Part shown: positions 1 to 6,411 of the stretch, in pieces
How positions within the stretch are numbered: position 1 is the first letter of the stretch
How the letters are laid out: each line of letters starts with the position of its first letter
Assembly (NCBI GenBank): GCA_020432595.1
Contig: JAGQGA010000099.1
Coordinates: forward strand, 1 to 12,160
From: Anaerolineales bacterium
GTDB taxonomy: Bacteria > Chloroflexota > Anaerolineae > Promineifilales > Promineifilaceae
Direction of reading: 5' to 3'
Length of the DNA stretch: 12,160 bases
Translations under genes and position numbers: made by a program
Notes under the pieces: generated by a model
Databases searched by the model: none
The model's input: the letters and a program-made list of their open reading frames with translations, nothing else
What the model was told of the DNA's origin: nothing

Positions 1-359
1 TGCCGTGGTGCCAGGCACGCTTTGGCAATGGAGCCATTGGCGGCTCGCTGGCCTACATCTTCACCGAATCCATCATGGTCGTGGCTGGGTTGTGGCTGCT
101 GCCGGCCGGGGCACTCGACAAAACCAACATCTGGCTCAGCATCCGCGTGCTGCTGGCCGGTCTGGTTATGCTGGCCGTCGTTTGGACCATCCGTGACCTG
201 CCCATTGTCATCCCCATCGCTGTCGGTGGCGTCGTCTACATCGGCCTCATCGTCATCCTGCGCGTTGTTCCTGAAGAAGATTGGGCCGTGCTGCGTGCAG
301 CCGGGCAAAAAATCCTCTCTCGCTTTCGTAAACATCAATCCGAACCCGCTAGCTTATAA
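1..359 (+). CDS. Wzx-type polysaccharide flippase, C-terminal part (5' truncated)
   Basis: The frame is open from the first base of the window (first full codon at base 3) to a TAA at 357-359, giving about 118 residues of a larger membrane protein. It starts in a segment reading RFGNGAIGGSLAYIFTE, which resembles the conserved late region of Wzx/MATE-like polysaccharide transporters. Two or three hydrophobic helices follow (around LLAGLVMLAVVW and IVIPIAVGGVVYIGLIVIL), then a short basic cytosolic tail. Flippases of this family turn undecaprenyl-linked oligosaccharides over to the outer face of the membrane, and the neighbouring ligase/polymerase and glycosyltransferase genes support that role. 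The ATG at base 75 is internal to the protein and is not its start. The family call is fairly safe; the substrate is unknown. Confidence 0.8.
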   Translation, partial: PWCQARFGNGAIGGSLAYIFTESIMVVAGLWLLPAGALDKTNIWLSIRVLLAGLVMLAVVWTIRDLPIVIPIAVGGVVYIGLIVILRVVPEEDWAVLRAAGQKILSRFRKHQSEPASL

Positions 360-377
360 AAAGAGGTAGTTTTCATC

Positions 378-1094
378 ATGTTGTGGCGTAATAAATCATC
401 CAAAATTGCAGAAGAACGGCCGTCTCTCCTTGTACCCAACCAAGACGGCTCCACCCTCGTCGAATTCCCCATCCCCGTCGTGGACTCCATGCGGCGGCTT
501 GTCGCCCGCGTCGGGCGCGAAGGGTTATTCCCTGAACGACTCGCCCTGGTCTCCTCGCTGCGGCAAGAAGGCACCACCTATCTTTCCCGCGCCCTGGCCG
601 CCACGTTGGCCCACGACCTCGGTGTCACCGTTTGCGCCGTCGAGCTAAACTGGTGGTGGCCCTCTAGCTGGGGGTCGTCCATCTCTGATGAACAAAATCT
701 GGAGGCGTTGCTAACCGGCCGTTCCTCGCTCGATGAGGCGATTTTCCGCACCGGCTGGCCCAATCTCGCCATTCTACCGGCCGGCAACATTCCCCCAGCC
801 CGCCGCTCCATGCTCGCCCACAGCTCCATTCTGCGCGAAGTGCTGGCCGAGCTAAACGAACGCTTTGACCATCTCATTCTCGACATCCCCGCCATTCTGG
901 CGACCAACGATGCCATGCCGCTCGCCTCACTTGCCAGTGCCTGCTGCCTCGTTGTTCACCAAGGCATCACTTCCATCGAAGATGCCAAATCCACCCTCGA
1001 CGACATCGGCCATTTGCCCGTTTTGGGTGTTGTGATGAACCAAGTCAGCTTGGCTACGCCCAAGAACTTGCTCAAGTTCATCCCGCAAAACTAA
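378..1094 (+). CDS. CpsD/CapB-like P-loop protein with degenerate ATP-binding motifs
   Basis: This 238-residue soluble protein follows the layout of the cytosolic tyrosine-autokinase (BY-kinase) modules that pair with EPS chain-length regulators. Matches include NLEALLTGRSSLDEAI (107-122), LAILPAGNIPP (130-140), a Walker-B-like strand HLILDIPAIL with Asp169, and VLGVVMNQ near residue 220. The active-site motifs are eroded. The P-loop position reads SSLRQEGTT (59-67), without the GK[S/T] lysine. The Walker A' position reads VELNWWWP (88-95), where active kinases have an acidic IDxDxRxP. There is no C-terminal tyrosine cluster. It may be a pseudokinase or a structural partner of the Wzy/Wzx machinery, not an autokinase. 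An AGAGG Shine-Dalgarno-like sequence (362-366) lies 11 bases before the ATG, and the gene is 18 bases downstream of the flippase. Confidence 0.75.
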   Translation: MLWRNKSSKIAEERPSLLVPNQDGSTLVEFPIPVVDSMRRLVARVGREGLFPERLALVSSLRQEGTTYLSRALAATLAHDLGVTVCAVELNWWWPSSWGSSISDEQNLEALLTGRSSLDEAIFRTGWPNLAILPAGNIPPARRSMLAHSSILREVLAELNERFDHLILDIPAILATNDAMPLASLASACCLVVHQGITSIEDAKSTLDDIGHLPVLGVVMNQVSLATPKNLLKFIPQN

Positions 1095-1096
1095 CC

Positions 1097-1240
1097 ATGA
1101 AGCTATTTTTGCTCCTTCTCTTCGGCTCATTTTTTGGCGGTATCTTTCTCTGGAACCGCCCAGGGGTTTGGCGTGTCATCCTTCTGGCTGCTGTCTCAGC
1201 CTTTATCTGTTACGCCTACCTGTTCCTAAACCAAATTTAA
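1097..1240 (+). CDS. 47-residue two-helix membrane miniprotein
   Basis: A short frame begins with ATG two bases after the stop of the CpsD-like gene and ends in TAA 13 bases before the next ATG, so it exactly fills the gap. The product starts MKLFLLLLFGSFFGGIFLW, continues with a short polar turn (NRPGVWR), then a second hydrophobic segment VILLAAVSAFICYAYLFL. That predicts a hairpin of two transmembrane helices with a positively charged turn. Tight packing and the consistent hydrophobic pattern argue for a real gene. I do not recognise the family. A small helper subunit of the flippase, ligase or CpsD-like protein would be a reasonable guess, but nothing in the sequence proves it. No clear Shine-Dalgarno is visible; translational coupling to the upstream gene is plausible. 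Confidence 0.6.
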   Translation: MKLFLLLLFGSFFGGIFLWNRPGVWRVILLAAVSAFICYAYLFLNQI

Positions 1241-1253
1241 CTGTAATACGACT

Positions 1254-2822
1254 ATGTTAGCAGCAGACGCCATCACCAAAAGCGTACCTTACGTCGCCAA
1301 ACGCGCCCAGCGCGTACAAATCATCTGGTTTACTCTCTTCCTCACCTTCACGGGCTGGATCATTCTCCGCCTGATGTTTGGCGTAAAAGGAGCTGAACCC
1401 TCTTCTCTGGCCTGGACTATTTTCCTGGTTGGCATTGCCGCCGCCTTCTTCCGCCCGCGCTATGGCGTTTATGTCTTGCTCTTCCTTACCCTCGTTGGCG
1501 ATTCGGCCATGATGTGGTGGTATCCGTTCTTCAAGAACTTTTCCAGCATCGAATCCTTGCTCTATGTCAACGACCAGCTCATCATCAGCCCCCTGGAAGC
1601 GTACATTGCCCTCACCTATCTTTCCTGGCTAATACGCAGCATCTGGACACGCCGCCTGAATCTGCATACGGGAGCCATGTTTTTTCCAGCACTGCTCTTT
1701 GGGGCGTTTATGGTCTTTGGCATGGCTTATGGCATAAAGCGCGGTGGCTCCCTAACCATTGGGCTATGGGAAGTGCGCCCTATTCTCTATCTACCAGCCA
1801 TGGTTATCCTGGTCAGCAACGTTCTGGAGAAAAGGGAGCATATCCGCACCCTCATGTGGTGGATTATGATCGCCCTTTTTATCGAAGGGATTGTTGGCTG
1901 CTACACCTTCTTTGTGGTGCTAGGTATGGATTTGGGCAATTTGGAAGCCATTACGGAACATTCGGCAGCCATCCATATGAATACGCTGTTTATCCTGGCG
2001 CTAAGTGGCTGGCTTTTCAGCACCCCCCGTTTCCATCGCTTTGCCCACCTTGCCATGATTCCACCCGTCTTTATCACCTATCTTGTGACCCAACGTCGTG
2101 CGTCTTATGTGGCGCTCATCATTGCCCTTATTTTTATAGCGGTGGTGTTGTACAAGGAAAATCAGAAGGTGTTCTGGGTATTAGTGCCTGCTTCGGCTTT
2201 CTTTGGTTTGGCCTATATTGGCGTTTTTTGGAACGCCAGTGGCCCCTTAGGGATGCCAGCGCAGGCGGTGAAATCGGTTATTGCCCAGGACCAAGCCAAT
2301 TTGAAAGATCAACGCTCCAACCTTTACCGCGAGATTGAGAACGTGAACACAGAATTTACGATACGCCAAATGCCATTGACGGGCGTTGGCTTTGGCAACA
2401 AATTCTTTATTCTGGTGCCGCTGCCTGACATCAGCTTTTTTGAATGGTGGGAATACATCACCCATAATTCGGTGCTGTGGATTTGGATGAAGACGGGCGT
2501 TGGCGGCTTTTTTAGCATGATTTTTATGATCGGAACGGCCGTTATGCTGGGCGTGCGCGTTGTGTGGCGGATGCCCGGTGGCGAACTCAGCGCCATCGCC
2601 CTCACCATGCTCCTCTATGTCATCATGCACTTTGTCTACGCCTATGTAGATATGTCGTGGGAAGCCCAAAGCATGGTCTACGTCGGCACCGCCATGGGCA
2701 TCCTCAACTGCATGGAACACATCGTGTCCAAACCCATCCCCAAAGGTTTTAAACGGTGGCCGTGGTCACCTGAACCCGTTGCCGCACCTGAAATTTTGCC
2801 GCTGCCCGAAGGCATAAAGTAA
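1254..2822 (+). CDS. O-antigen ligase / Wzy-type polymerase family membrane protein
   Basis: A 522-residue protein with roughly ten to twelve hydrophobic helices spread along its length and a short Pro-rich cytosolic tail. The second half carries the features of the O-antigen ligase/polymerase (Wzy_C) family: a TQRRASYVAL segment with tandem arginines at 281-282 at the start of a helix, a large extracellular loop containing PLTGVGFGN (GVGFGN at 377-382), then THNSVLWIWMKTG with His404-Asn405. Family members polymerise lipid-linked repeat units or transfer glycan chains to an acceptor on the outer face of the membrane. Its place between the flippase and the glycosyltransferases fits the polymerase role. 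Polymerase and ligase cannot be told apart from sequence alone. It starts 13 bases after the miniprotein; no strong ribosome-binding site is seen. Confidence 0.85.
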   Translation: MLAADAITKSVPYVAKRAQRVQIIWFTLFLTFTGWIILRLMFGVKGAEPSSLAWTIFLVGIAAAFFRPRYGVYVLLFLTLVGDSAMMWWYPFFKNFSSIESLLYVNDQLIISPLEAYIALTYLSWLIRSIWTRRLNLHTGAMFFPALLFGAFMVFGMAYGIKRGGSLTIGLWEVRPILYLPAMVILVSNVLEKREHIRTLMWWIMIALFIEGIVGCYTFFVVLGMDLGNLEAITEHSAAIHMNTLFILALSGWLFSTPRFHRFAHLAMIPPVFITYLVTQRRASYVALIIALIFIAVVLYKENQKVFWVLVPASAFFGLAYIGVFWNASGPLGMPAQAVKSVIAQDQANLKDQRSNLYREIENVNTEFTIRQMPLTGVGFGNKFFILVPLPDISFFEWWEYITHNSVLWIWMKTGVGGFFSMIFMIGTAVMLGVRVVWRMPGGELSAIALTMLLYVIMHFVYAYVDMSWEAQSMVYVGTAMGILNCMEHIVSKPIPKGFKRWPWSPEPVAAPEILPLPEGIK

Positions 2823-2846
2823 TGTCAATCTTAATGGATTTGGCTT

Positions 2847-3983
2847 ATGATAGTAGCAAGCAAAATAACTATGAACCCAAAGCTACAAAAACTACTGTCC
2901 AAACCCAATTTGCGTATTGTGACCATCGTCCGTGATCACATGAGCGGCTTACTCTATGCTGTTCCTAATCTGCGGATCTTGCGGCAGCAATTTCCCGGTG
3001 CCCACATTACGCTGCTGGCAAATCCATACGCCATGCCCATTTTGAAAGGGTGCCCGTATGTGGATGAAATGCTGCCATTTTTTCAGTTTCGGCAAGCAGA
3101 AGGACCCTTTGCCCGCGCCAAAGGGCTGCTGCGTAAGGCGCAAGCATGGCTAAAGCTGGTTGGTCGGGTTGATTTGGTTGTCCATTTTCGCTGGACGGGA
3201 CCGGAGACGTTGCTCTTTTGCAGCACGCTGGGGCTGCCGTTCCAGGTGGGCTATAACCAAGACGGGTTAAATCAACTGCTCGATCTCTACGTGGGGCGCG
3301 AGGATTTGGTGAACGACAGCACGCGCAAGCGGAACGCTCGCGTGATTGAAGCAATGGGCTTCCCGCCGTTTCCCATGCACATGGAGATGTGGATTTCGCG
3401 GGAAGAGGCAAACTGGGCAGAAAACTTTTTACAAGAGCATGGGTATGATCCAACGCAGCCGATTTTTGCCATGCACCCTGGGAGTCACTGGGGCTGTAAT
3501 GAATGGCTGCCAGAGCGGTGGTCGGCGTTGGCAAATGGGCTGTTGGCAAAGTATGGTGGGCAGGTGGTGTTGACGGGAACGGAAGAAGAACGGCCGTTAA
3601 CCGAAACAATCGCCCGTAACATCGCCGGCCGCGTCATCAACGCCGCCGGAACCACCAACCTGCCCCAATTCGCCGCCCTGCTCAACCGCGCCAACCTCGT
3701 CATTTCCGTAGACACCGCGCCCACCCAAATTTGCCAAGCCCTCAACATCCCCGCCGTCATTCTCATGGGGGCTGGCAACAAAACGTGGACTAGCCAAGAA
3801 CCAGAGCAAAACATCATCATCCTTCAAGACGAGGAAACAGCCGATGATGAGATGACCCTGTGCGACTTTGGCGCAGGCACCTGCCACAACAGCTTCTGCC
3901 GCAGTCGGCTGGCAGGCATTCAACTGCGGCGCGTCCTCCACGCTGCCGAAAAACTTTTAACCGAACAAGCTGTGCTGGCCTAA
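2847..3983 (+). CDS. Glycosyltransferase family 9 (ADP-heptose:LPS heptosyltransferase-like)
   Basis: A 378-residue GT-B enzyme. Its N-terminal domain opens IVTIVRDHMSGLLYAVPNL (from residue 24), the GT9 substrate-loop region, followed by RQQFPGAHITLLANP. The C-terminal nucleotide-sugar domain shows FAMHPGSHWGCNEWLPERW and, at 287-300, ISVDTAPTQICQAL. In most GT9 enzymes the last motif is D[TS]xxxH; here the His position is Gln294. The tail is Cys-rich (CDFGAGTCHNSFC). The family adds heptose or related sugars, but the donor is unknown, and GT9 proteins in EPS clusters need not use heptose. The start could be ATG 2847 or the in-frame ATG at 2871 (Met9); neither has a good ribosome-binding site. 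Composition changes abruptly inside the gene at the palindrome at 3589 (G-rich before, C-rich after) although the frame stays open. Confidence 0.85.
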   Translation: MIVASKITMNPKLQKLLSKPNLRIVTIVRDHMSGLLYAVPNLRILRQQFPGAHITLLANPYAMPILKGCPYVDEMLPFFQFRQAEGPFARAKGLLRKAQAWLKLVGRVDLVVHFRWTGPETLLFCSTLGLPFQVGYNQDGLNQLLDLYVGREDLVNDSTRKRNARVIEAMGFPPFPMHMEMWISREEANWAENFLQEHGYDPTQPIFAMHPGSHWGCNEWLPERWSALANGLLAKYGGQVVLTGTEEERPLTETIARNIAGRVINAAGTTNLPQFAALLNRANLVISVDTAPTQICQALNIPAVILMGAGNKTWTSQEPEQNIIILQDEETADDEMTLCDFGAGTCHNSFCRSRLAGIQLRRVLHAAEKLLTEQAVLA

Positions 3984-3986
3984 ACA

Positions 3987-4020
3987 AGAAGTTCAACTTC
4001 TCAGCAGAAGTTGAACTTCT
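3987..4020. repeat. Hairpin made of two mutually inverted 15-bp near-palindromes
   Basis: AGAAGTTCAACTTCT (3987-4001) and AGAAGTTGAACTTCT (4006-4020) are exact reverse complements separated by CAGC. Each copy is itself a 7+1+7 palindrome, so the site can form one 15-bp stem or two small ones. It starts four bases after the stop of the GT9 gene. There is no T-tract after it, so a simple intrinsic terminator is unlikely. A dispersed intergenic repeat or an mRNA-processing or stability hairpin is more plausible. Confidence 0.75.
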
Positions 4021-4039
4021 CAAAGCCACGATAAAGGAA

Positions 4040-4101
4040 AATAGGACGCAGATTTTCCTGATCAGGTGAATCAGGAAAATCAGGAAAATCTGCGTCCTAT
4101 T
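4040..4101. repeat. Perfect 23-bp inverted repeat with 16-base loop
   Basis: The arm AATAGGACGCAGATTTTC... at 4040-4062 is repeated exactly as its reverse complement at 4079-4101. The loop plus arm contain two tandem copies of ATCAGGAAA (4070-4087) and the palindrome CCTGATCAGG (4057-4066). No T-run follows the stem. A perfect 23-bp stem in a non-coding gap looks like a mobile or dispersed palindromic element (REP or MITE-like). It lies 15 bases before the likely start of the acyltransferase gene, so it could also shape translation of that gene. Confidence 0.8.
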
Positions 4102-4116
4102 CTTGAGATAGTTGTC

Positions 4117-4698
4117 ATGATGCAAAAATTGCGCCACGTCCTGCGCGAAGAAATAGAAGGTCTCCATATCAAACTCCTCCTCGGCAAGCTAGTGCTGCGG
4201 CTGCTTCCCCCCTATGTCGGCAGTCGGCTGCGCGTCCGCATTTTGCGCTGGGTAGGCTTCGACATTGGGCACGGCACTGTCATGTCGGGAACCCCCATTA
4301 TCAGCGGTGTTGGCCCCATTTATAACCGACTCCGCGTGGGCAACGATTGTTACTTCAACGTAGACAGCTTCTTCGACCTCAGTGCCCCCATCACCATTGG
4401 CGACTATGTGCGGCTGGGGCATCAGGTCATGCTGATGACCAACACCCACAAAATGGGCGAATCTATCTGCCGCGCTGGGGATTTGGAATGCTTTCCTGTC
4501 ACCATTGGGCGCGGTGCCTGGCTGGGCGCACGCTGCACCATTCTGCCCGGTGTCACCGTGGGCGAAGGGGCCGTGGTCGCCGCCGGAGCCGTGGTCACCA
4601 AGGACGTGCCGCCCAACTGCATTGTCGGTGGCGTTCCCGCCAAGCTCATCAAGCGGTTTGAGGAGTTTGAGATGGCAACGAACGGGGTTCATGCCTAA
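4117..4698 (+). CDS. LbH (hexapeptide-repeat) acyltransferase, WcaF/maltose acetyltransferase-like
   Basis: A 193-residue left-handed beta-helix enzyme. After an amphipathic N-terminal helix region come hexapeptide rungs ([31 protein letters not shown]). A loop with LMTNTHKMG holds the likely catalytic His111, and further rungs ending [39 protein letters not shown] and [10 protein letters not shown] complete the typical C-terminus. Such enzymes move an acetyl (or other acyl) group from CoA to a sugar hydroxyl, which here would decorate the EPS repeat unit. The frame extends upstream to a GTG at 4066, but that would translate the arm of the 23-bp inverted repeat as the poor leader [14 protein letters not shown] 4117 (or 4120) is therefore preferred; a weak GAGA lies 8 bases before it. 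Confidence 0.88.
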   Translation: MMQKLRHVLREEIEGLHIKLLLGKLVLRLLPPYVGSRLRVRILRWVGFDIGHGTVMSGTPIISGVGPIYNRLRVGNDCYFNVDSFFDLSAPITIGDYVRLGHQVMLMTNTHKMGESICRAGDLECFPVTIGRGAWLGARCTILPGVTVGEGAVVAAGAVVTKDVPPNCIVGGVPAKLIKRFEEFEMATNGVHA

Positions 4699-4703
4699 AG
4701 CAA

Positions 4704-4773
4704 TTGGAGATTGGAGATTAGAGATTGGAGATTTTGCCCCTCCAATCTCCAATCTCTAATCTCCAGTCTCTAC
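4704..4773. repeat. Heptanucleotide tandem repeats forming a 22-bp hairpin
   Basis: Four tandem heptamers TTGGAGA/TTAGAGA (4704-4731) face four of the inverted form TCCAATC/TCTAATC/TCCAGTC (4741-4768). The best pairing is perfect over 22 bp (4712-4733 with 4744-4765) around the loop TTGCCCCTCC, and extends with two mismatches to 4705/4772. It fills most of the gap between an acyltransferase and a GT2 gene. Short tandemly repeated heptamers of this kind are known in cyanobacteria and other bacteria with many intergenic repeats. Its proximity to the next ATG (9 bases) means it could sequester that start or simply act as a spacer. Confidence 0.8.
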
Positions 4774-4781
4774 TCATTACG

Positions 4782-5708
4782 ATGAAATTCTCTGTCATCA
4801 TCCCCGCCTACCAGCCAGACATGGTTGCCGCGCCCATTCAGTCGGTGCTGCGCCAAACCATGCCCAATTGGGAGCTGCTGCTGGTGGGGCAAGGGGAACT
4901 GGGCAGCAACCGCGCCAAAGCGGTGCGTGTGGTGGCCGAAGAGTTAGGAGCAGATAACCAGCGGCTGCGCTATTTGCACATTGACAAGCCGGGACAAACG
5001 GCCGCTATTAACGCCGGTATTCGCCAGGCTCAGGGTGAATTGATCGCCATTTTGGGCGACGACTGCACCGCCCCCCCCGACTGGCTGGCAACATTGGCTG
5101 AAACGTTCCGCCGTTTGCCCAGCGTGGGTGTGGTTGGTGGCGCCGTGCATAAACCGGCCAAGCTGCGGCGTGGCAAAGCGATTTGCAGCAACATTGTGCC
5201 GGCCGAAGCTGTGTATGACCCCACTGTGCAAACCAAGGCACCGGCCGGCTGGGATTGGCTCGTCATCAACATGGCAATGCGGCGCGAAGTGGTGGCGCAG
5301 GTAGGGCTGTTTGATGAGCATCTTGGCCCTGGCACTGGCTTTTCGGCCGCTGGCGACACCGATTACAAGCTGCGGCTGGAAGCGAACGGGGTTGTCATGG
5401 CAACCACGCCTCATGCCGTCGTCTACCATACGCACGGCTATCGGTATGGTTGGCAGGCAGCACTGGAATTTTCGCGCAAAAATGCCCAGGGCAACGGTGC
5501 ATTAGCCGCCAAGCTCACCCTAATGGGCGACCCACGAGGGCAAGAGTGGGCAAAAGAAAACCGGCGGATGCGCTGGCTGAAATGGAAACGGCCGTTTCGC
5601 CCCCACCGCCTTTTATTTGATATCCGACGTTGGCTTGATTTTCAACACGCCTATCACCGCTGTTTGCAAGCGTTCAAGGTTTCGGATGGTGTATTAGAGC
5701 CTTGTTAA
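4782..5708 (+). CDS. Glycosyltransferase family 2
   Basis: A 308-residue GT-A enzyme starting MKFSVIIPAYQPDM, the usual first beta strand of GT2. The donor-binding acidic motif is LGDDCTAPPDWL (Asp93-Asp94), preceded by KPGQTAAINAGIRQAQGE. The acceptor-side motif is AAGDTDYKLRLEANG (Asp192, Asp194), equivalent to the EDxxxxxR region of the family. It probably adds one sugar to the lipid-linked repeat unit; donor and linkage cannot be read from sequence. The frame is open back to an ATG at 4725, but those 19 residues translate the heptamer hairpin, so ATG 4782 is chosen. No Shine-Dalgarno is visible. A run of eight C (5071-5078) sits right after the Asp-Asp motif and could be a slippage site. 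The gene ends 86 bases before the next start. Confidence 0.88.
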   Translation: MKFSVIIPAYQPDMVAAPIQSVLRQTMPNWELLLVGQGELGSNRAKAVRVVAEELGADNQRLRYLHIDKPGQTAAINAGIRQAQGELIAILGDDCTAPPDWLATLAETFRRLPSVGVVGGAVHKPAKLRRGKAICSNIVPAEAVYDPTVQTKAPAGWDWLVINMAMRREVVAQVGLFDEHLGPGTGFSAAGDTDYKLRLEANGVVMATTPHAVVYHTHGYRYGWQAALEFSRKNAQGNGALAAKLTLMGDPRGQEWAKENRRMRWLKWKRPFRPHRLLFDIRRWLDFQHAYHRCLQAFKVSDGVLEPC

Positions 5709-5794
5709 CCCTAGGTGGCTAGTCATAATCTTCGCAGCACGGTGTATTGGTACCAAACTGACTAGAAACAATTATTTTTGAATGAGAAGTATCT
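5709..5794. other. Short intergenic gap, no convincing element
   Basis: The 86 bases between the first GT2 gene and the second acyltransferase are more AT-rich than the neighbours. A 7-bp inverted repeat (CTAGTCA 5719-5725, TGACTAG 5759-5765) spans 33 bases of spacer, which is too weak to call an operator. No clear promoter boxes, terminator or gene are seen; only the GAGAAG ribosome-binding site at its right end is functional-looking. Confidence 0.4.
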
Positions 5795-6409
5795 ATGTCA
5801 AATTTAGCAACAGCAACATCTGTTACCAAACAAGCACAAACACCAAAGCTGGTTTGGGAAGAAAAGAAAAAGCGCAGTTTCAGCAACCTGCTTCGTACCG
5901 GTATGGCGATGCTGCGGGCGCACTGGTATTTGCGCCATGTTACCCATTTAGGCCGCAAGGTGCGCGTTTGGGGCAAACCGGATATTCACAATCGGGGTGA
6001 AATGATCATTGGTGACCGGGTGCGGCTGTTTAGCCGAATTACTCCCACTGAGTTGGTGTCAGCGGATAACGGCCGTTTAGAGATCGGCGAAAACACCTTC
6101 ATCAACCACGGCTGCTCCATCGCCGCCATCCAATCCATCATCATTGGGCCAAACTGCAACATTGGCACCTATGTCAACATCATGGACAACCAGTTCCACC
6201 GCGTGGAACCCGAACTGCGGCACGAAATTCCCGACTCAGCCCCCGTCGTCATCGGCGAAAACGTCTGGCTCGGAACCCGCGTGGTCGTGCTGCCTGGTGT
6301 CACCATCGGCGCAGGCAGCGTCATCGGCGCGGGCAGCGTTGTCACCAAGGACATTCCCCCCCGCTCCGTGGCGGCCGGAATGCCCGCCAAAGTTATCAGG
6401 ACAATGTAA
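5795..6409 (+). CDS. LbH (hexapeptide-repeat) acyltransferase, second copy
   Basis: A 204-residue enzyme with a basic, Lys-rich N-terminal region (about 1-50) followed by beta-helix rungs (MIIGDRVRLFS, LEIGENTFINHGCSI, IIIGPNCNIGTYVNI). The loop MDNQFHRVEPELRHEIP holds the likely catalytic His135. The C-terminal rungs VVIGENVWLGTRVVVLPGVTIGAGSVIGAGSVV lead to KDIPPRSVAAGMPAKVI. It should acetylate or otherwise acylate a sugar of the EPS repeat. It is only distantly similar to the acyltransferase at 4117, so it is unlikely to be a recent tandem duplicate. A GAGAAG ribosome-binding site (5784-5789) lies 5 bases before the ATG, which supports this start. The next gene starts two bases after its stop. 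Confidence 0.88.
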   Translation: MSNLATATSVTKQAQTPKLVWEEKKKRSFSNLLRTGMAMLRAHWYLRHVTHLGRKVRVWGKPDIHNRGEMIIGDRVRLFSRITPTELVSADNGRLEIGENTFINHGCSIAAIQSIIIGPNCNIGTYVNIMDNQFHRVEPELRHEIPDSAPVVIGENVWLGTRVVVLPGVTIGAGSVIGAGSVVTKDIPPRSVAAGMPAKVIRTM

Positions 6410-6411
6410 TC

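Noticed and set aside
1244..1256. TAATACGACTATG resembles the start of the phage T7 promoter
   Set aside because: Only the first ten bases match and the essential downstream part is missing; it lies inside an operon just before a start codon, so it is a coincidence.
3987..4101. Rho-independent terminators in the gap after the GT9 gene
   Set aside because: The stems are strong but not GC-capped in the usual way and no T-tract follows either one; the operon continues in the same direction.
4066..4116. N-terminal extension of the first acyltransferase from GTG 4066
   Set aside because: It translates the arm of a perfect inverted repeat and has no homologous-looking sequence; ATG 4117/4120 gives a normal family start.
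4704..4773. CRISPR-like repeat array
   Set aside because: The units are seven bases long with no spacers and the two halves are in opposite orientation; no cas genes are present.
4725..4781. N-terminal extension of the first GT2 from ATG 4725
   Set aside because: It would translate the heptamer hairpin; GT2 proteins normally begin at the first beta strand, here MKFSVIIPAY at 4782.
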